Shown: positions 58,848 through 64,000 of the stretch, piece after piece
Layout: each line of letters begins with the position of its first letter
Position numbering within the stretch: the stretch's first letter is position 1
From: Gnetum montanum
Lineage: Eukaryota; Streptophyta; Gnetopsida; Gnetales; Gnetaceae
Assembly: GCA_015680685.1 (NCBI GenBank)
Contig: MNCI01015696.1
Span: 200,337 to 264,336, forward strand
Direction: 5' to 3'
Length of the DNA: 64,000 nt
Program-made: the position numbers and the translations under genes
Notes under the pieces: model-generated
Database searches by the model: none
What the model saw: only the letters and a program-made list of their open reading frames with translations
What the model was told of the DNA's origin: nothing

Positions 58848-59495
58848 CCAATGAAACATCTTCAAAAATGATTTACAAGTAACCTAAATGGCAAGGCTAA
58901 ATCTTTCTTTTAAATTGAATGAATTGAGAAATTTTCAAAGCCCTGCTCATGTGATTTGTTTTTAATTATAAAGAAGAGGTCAGGCATAAAATCCATACTG
59001 TAACTCCTTTCAAAAACTCATTTTGTAGCCTTTTCTTCTACTCAAAACTCTCTTGAATATAATCTTAGTGTAAAATCTAAAGCTTTTCACATAAATTTGT
59101 TCCAACATATTTCTTATTCATAGTATATTTTGAAGAATACGTTGGACAACATGCTGCAAAAGTTAATGATAGAGAAGACAAGATTTCCGATTATGCCCAA
59201 TGGCTTATTCAACTAGCTCAACATGAAAAATAACATGATTTGAGTCTATATAAGCTAGAAATGGTGTTCTAAAAAGGGACTTTTAACACACAAACTTAAT
59301 TTCTAGTAGTAAGAGGAAAGAGTAGCATAAACTAATGGTGACAATTTTGAAATTTAATTTGCAACAAACTTGTAACTAGAAGTAGCTCCTCCCAATAGGA
59401 GTTCTTGAAGTAGCCCCTTCCTACAACAGGATCTTGAAGCAAAATTTCCTCACAAGAGGATGTTGAGGCAAGCGAACAAGCTTCACATGTGAAAT
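58848..59495 (+). repeat. Gypsy-C flanking repeat, right (putative 3' LTR)
   Basis: Aligns with 37503-38150. Similarity stops sharply near 59495, so the copy may be truncated or end there. Confidence 0.72.
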
Positions 59496-60603
59496 AATCC
59501 ACTCTCGTCCTATGCTTACCTTTCCTAACCTAAACTTAGGCCAGAAAGATATTACTTGGAAAATAAATCACAACATAATAAAAATCGAAAGGATGTTAAG
59601 AAAATCTAGTAGACAAGTAGTAGGCATTAGAATTATAGGAGCAAAGGGACATAAAAATTAGAAATTGAATTGAATATAAAATTACAATGCCAATAGCCCC
59701 TTGCATACAAAGCCTAACCTCTTCATTAAGTAATAACAAGTTGATACCTCTAATGCCTAAGCTAAAATATATAATAGGCAAATGTTGCTAAAAAATGGAA
59801 TAAATTAAATAATATGCTAAATTAAATTAAGGCGTTGGGCTACTATCATTCTGAAAATGCAAGAAGTTAATCATGTCCATATCAATTGCAAATATCAAAC
59901 TTAAATAATAGAAAATAAAGTTAGGCTTGCATTGAAGACATGTAAGTATGAAGTCCACACTACCAATCAAAGAACATTAGAAAGTACAAAACACTAGCTA
60001 AACAATATAAATTAGAAATTAGTCCATAAATTATAACTTAAATAAAATGCTCGAAAAGTATAAATTATAATATAAGCATCAAATTCTCCAACTAATTTTT
60101 ATCGCAAATACCTATTTCATTTGAGACGTAAAAATAAAGTGGAAAGTCAATATGCATGATTGCATAGGAAGAATAAATTAAAAATACTAACTTAAGGATT
60201 TTGGAACAAAGAATTAGGTAGTTGGATATCCATACACGGGGGTTGCTACATCCAAAAATATTAACATCAAAATACACAAATATCAAATAGCCACTAATAA
60301 TATTTGTAGCCTAATGTATGCTTTCCTTATATCAATTATTTTTCATACCATTGTAGGAGATATATTTTCTTTTCATGTTATTTCTGAGTCTTATAGTATG
60401 GGACTCCATGTCTCCATGTAATGTGTCAAATGTCATACTTTTATATTTTAAAAATGAGAGAGAATGAGTAGTCTAAGTCAAGTCAAATTTGTTGGGAATT
60501 CGGTTGGATAGATCCTTAATTTGTACTATGAAGTTCTATCAAAATCTATTTAAAAATAAGAAATTTAAAAATACCATGAGTCATGGTATTAAACTATGAT
60601 TCA
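59496..60603. other. unassigned AT-rich sequence
   Basis: No motif recognised. Several ORFs near 60 codons only. Confidence 0.4.
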
Positions 60604-61410
60604 TGATGAGTGATCACAAGGGTTTTACAATCATGATAATGATCAATATTAAAAAATTTGATTAACCAAGGTTGCATTGATAGATCTCCATTGATACTAG
60701 CAAACCTCCATCATTATATTGCAAGAACTATACATGCCTAGGATAATCTTTCATATACATCTTATTCCTAATAATTTATTTTACTTATTTTATGTGTTTT
60801 GAGTTGTCACTTTCACAAGTACAACTAGAATCTACTAGAGTGTTATCTTGCTTATGTAGCCCAAAACCATTTGGTCAATGTGGGGTTCAATGTTTGTACA
60901 GTGATAAAGCTTATGATTTTTTCTTTGTTCTATATCGTTGATGCATTAAAATATTAAAATACGAAAAATTTTATTTCACTTCCATTACGTTAAGTAATAA
61001 TGATTCATCCTTATCAAAGGTGATCACAACTGTATGACATAGGATTGGGCCATTGAGGTTGTGACTAGAATCCATTTATTACTTTCTCTGTATGGTGTTG
61101 CATCTATTTTATAAGGAATTATAGTATTTATAAGTGATTATGAGCATTGTGTCTCTTTCTAGGAGGGATTACAATGTGTGTGTATTTATTATTGTTTTAC
61201 TCTTACATTCATAAAATCCATAAAAATTAGAAAATATATAATTTTAAATATTTTTTAAATTCATTAGTATGTATTATTATCATTTTATATTTTTTGAATA
61301 TAACAATATACACAAATATTTGGCAATTCACTCATCATTGTCTTTGAAGCTTACAACTAGATTGCATTGTGTTTTAAATGATATAATTCCATTGATCATT
61401 ATTGGTGGGA
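60604..61410 (+). repeat. Gypsy family-A LTR, copy 4, plus strand
   Basis: Starts TGATGAGTGATC, as does copy 3 on its own strand. It shares blocks such as TATGTGTTTT, TAGCCC/AAAAACCATTTGGTCAA-like sequence and GTTGCATCTAT. The end lies near 61400-61418, before a possible degenerate primer site TTGGTGCTGG (61420-61429). Confidence 0.65.
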
Positions 61411-61539
61411 CCTCTATTTTTGGTGCTGGACAAGGCATTGTGTATTTCCTAGAAATAATTGTACATTTTTTATCTTAACATATTTTAATATGAGTGTGTG
61501 TTTCCTTAGTTTTATGTGCAAGTTTTAAACACAAACAAT

Positions 61540-64000
61540 ATGGCAACTAATACTAAAAATCCAATAAAGAGTTCTAGTAGAGGAAATATGACAAAATGAA
61601 GAGATTATTTTAGCCTATCACAAAGATAAGAAAGGGAGGTTGTATGATGCTCATAGGCAATTCTATAAGGGATTCGTTGAAGCTACATCACATAATCTCA
61701 AAGAGGGCCTAATCAACATTAGCCTAGAGGATGATTACATATTTTACATGGCTTTGGAATTAGTGTGTAGTAGCTATAAATCCCATTAGAGGAAAGAACT
61801 TCAAGAAAAAATGATAGAAGAGGAGGCTCCCTATAGCTTTTCATATGACCACTCAGATGAAAAGGAGGAGGATGAAATAAATAAGAAAGGAAAAGAGCCA
61901 ATCCATTACAAAGATCCATGATTAAGTATCACTTAATGAAGTGCAGCTAGAACCCATGACACTAATCTACTTTGTAGGTTCTAGCATTTGCATTTTTTTT
62001 GAACCATCTGATTATGATGATGCCTCTTTGATTGACTAGAATTATTATCATGAACTTAATGAAGCTATATATATTTCATAGGAGCATTTTCATGATAGTT
62101 TTATTAAATGGATCAACATGGCTAATGTCCCAAAATATGGAGGGCTTACTAGCAATGATCCCTAACTTCACATGGAGACATTTGATAATGCTTGCTACCT
62201 ATAGGGTATTGTTAGCAATTGGAAAAAGTTGTGGCTATTATCCTATAGATTCATCAAGCATGTAAAAACAAGTCCTTTTCCTCTAAATCAATTCAAAAAT
62301 GGGTAGATATGATCTAAATCTTTTATCGTAAGTTTTATATCTATGTTGATATTTCAAACATTTGAAAGAAGATAGATGGATGGAGGCAAGAAGCTTATGA
62401 ATTATTAGACATAACCATGGACATATATATGAAGACTATTCACTATTGGCTGAACCATGAATTTAGCCAAATAGAACAACTAATGAATATTATGGAAAGT
62501 CTAAGGTAGAAAGTAATGAAGCATGTAGACATGTACATGACGGAATAGGTGTACAAAAATTCCATGGTACAAATCAAACCACTTCATGATACTATTGCAA
62601 GCATGAAAGATGAATGAAAAAGGTGACAATTAGCTAAGAAGTACAATCATGATCTCGCATGTCAAATGGAGGTAAAAAACACTATAGGTACAACTAAACC
62701 TTCTACTATAGTTAAGATCTTGGTACAAAACAAAGTCAAAACCAAAAATTCCTTCACAAACTTAGCCTATAAGATGGACTAGGTTTGAAAAGCGATGAAC
62801 AAAAAATGACCATCATCATTAAGGATATTAATGGTAAGATGGTTGAAGTTGTAGCAAAAGAAATTACACCATCTAAATGAAGAAAGAAGTATGATGGAAC
62901 AAGTGAGGGGAAGCTCTATTACTTTTAGAGTATTAAGCAAGATCCATATGAGACTTTCTCATCCTTTGATGATGAGGGTTCTTAGAAATACTATCTAGAA
63001 CTTCATGACTCATAATGCTACCTAGTCATGGGTTACATGATTGATGAAATGGGACAATTCAAGATGTCTTATAAATCCCAAGTTTGCCAAGAGGAAAAGA
63101 AAAATGAACCCATAACCTAGTCAATTGTACCAATAGTGGCAAACTCCAAATCCTTAGTGTGTTTCTTCATGGAATCTTCCTACAATGTAGCAATAGATGA
63201 TACTTTCCATCAATTTCTACTTCCAAGGTGTCTAGGTAGATACTTTTTAATCTCCATAGATAACACCTCAATAGTAGTTACCTACATAAAGCAATCCTAC
63301 CATACAAGCTACTCAATAGTAGTAAAAACAACTTCTAATTTCTAGTCCCATGTAGGGTGGGATCCCCAGCCAATCATAACTAAGGAAAACCCAATTTTAT
63401 GATATTTTCTATTATTCCAATCTTGCTTCAATATACATAATTAGATAATATTACCAAACACTTGCTCATTTGGTTATAGAGGGAAGTCCAAGTTCCCATG
63501 GTAGAAAATTCTATCATAAGGACAAACATGAGAGCCTTGGGATTGGGATAACAATATAAGCAAGATGGAAGTCTGTATAGATGAGGTCTAGTACCATTTC
63601 TGTAACTTTATTAAAATGAAACATCTACTTCATGGAGAAGTTCTTTAACAGTTTTTGATAAATCAAACAAGATAAGACCCAATGACAACACTATTATGAT
63701 CATTACCATATCCAAGGTAGGCGCACGAGTGGAAAAAGAAGGAAATCTACTTAAAAAGAACTTAGATCCCAATAGTCCCATGATGGAAATCCAAATTAGT
63801 AAGAATGGTTACTACCTAGCTCTTCACAACTCTAGTTTGGAAGTTAACATCATCTCATTGTAATAGTACCTTGATTATATTTAGGGACTTCCTCCTCTTA
63901 AGAATACTTATATTTAGCTAGATTTGGCAAACCAATCCTACATGTATCCTATGACATAGGTAAATAATTTAATAACAACATTGATGGGATGGTCCTTTCT
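61540..64000 (+). pseudogene. Gypsy gag-like coding region, broken, runs off window
   Basis: An ATG at 61540 lies about 120 bp after the LTR end. A Glu/Lys-rich acidic segment (61780-61915) and a Val-Pro-Lys-Tyr-Gly-Gly-Leu-Thr-Ser-Asn-Asp-Pro block (about 62125-62165) with His and Phe spacing resemble the N-terminal gag domain. Later frames (62350-63950) are coherent but broken and carry no protease or RT motif that I can name. Frame changes and TAG/TAA stops are common. Confidence 0.5.

Larger units (their letters stand above)
37503..59495 (+). mobile_element. large Gypsy-C element, decayed, with nested insertions
   Basis: Two same-strand 650-bp repeats (37503-38150 and 58848-59495) flank, in order, gag, protease, RT, RNase H and integrase, all plus strand. 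I interpret the repeats as its LTRs, but their ends are not proven and no primer site is clear. The Copia element at 51975-58625 is inserted in its 3' part. An opposite-strand coding block (42618-46260) separates protease from RT. Without the Copia insertion the unit would span about 15 kb. Confidence 0.5.

Overview
The window looks like nuclear DNA of a land plant with a large, repeat-filled genome. It is AT-rich and packed with decayed plant-type retroelements: L1-type LINEs with DUF4283 and zf-RVT modules, an RTE-like LINE, Ty3/Gypsy elements with gag-retropepsin-RT-RNaseH-integrase modules, and a Ty1/Copia element with an initiator-Met tRNA primer site. It also holds part of a broken gene with spliceosomal introns. 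There are no bacterial operons, rRNA or tRNA genes. I cannot name the species; a gymnosperm-like genome is only a guess from how old and degraded the elements are. No intact host gene is present.

Layout. 1-4392: minus-strand L1 LINE. 4487-5100: start of a second LINE on the plus strand. 5962-8098: Gypsy family-A LTR split by a 1.1-kb poly(A)-tailed retrocopy. 8540-9260: RTE-like LINE. 9600-9930: LINE 3' tail with competing hairpins. 10385-11295: last four exons of a broken gene for a probable tail-anchored protein. 12860-13300: LINE endonuclease scrap. 14502-20648: minus-strand family-A Gypsy element with gag. 21900-25450: tandem duplications, a slightly GC-richer island and a 33-bp minisatellite. 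25805-32729: a bounded Gypsy-B element (two LTRs, near-matching target duplication, gag-protease, no RT or integrase). 32790-34170: dispersed repeat and LINE RT scrap. 37503-59495: remains of a large Gypsy-C element (gag, protease, an opposite-strand spliced coding block, RT, RNase H, integrase). It is interrupted by a Copia element (51975-58625), which is itself interrupted by a Gypsy-B solo LTR (54819-55613). 60604-end: a plus-strand family-A LTR followed by gag-like sequence.

Two themes recur. First, the nested insertions give a readable order of events. Second, many decayed reading frames stay in one frame and are broken mainly by TAG, TGA and TAA codons that are each one C-to-T step from CAG, CGA and CAA, as expected from deamination of methylated cytosines. 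The U3 regions of two unrelated LTR families also carry arrays of CpG-containing palindromes that decay the same way.
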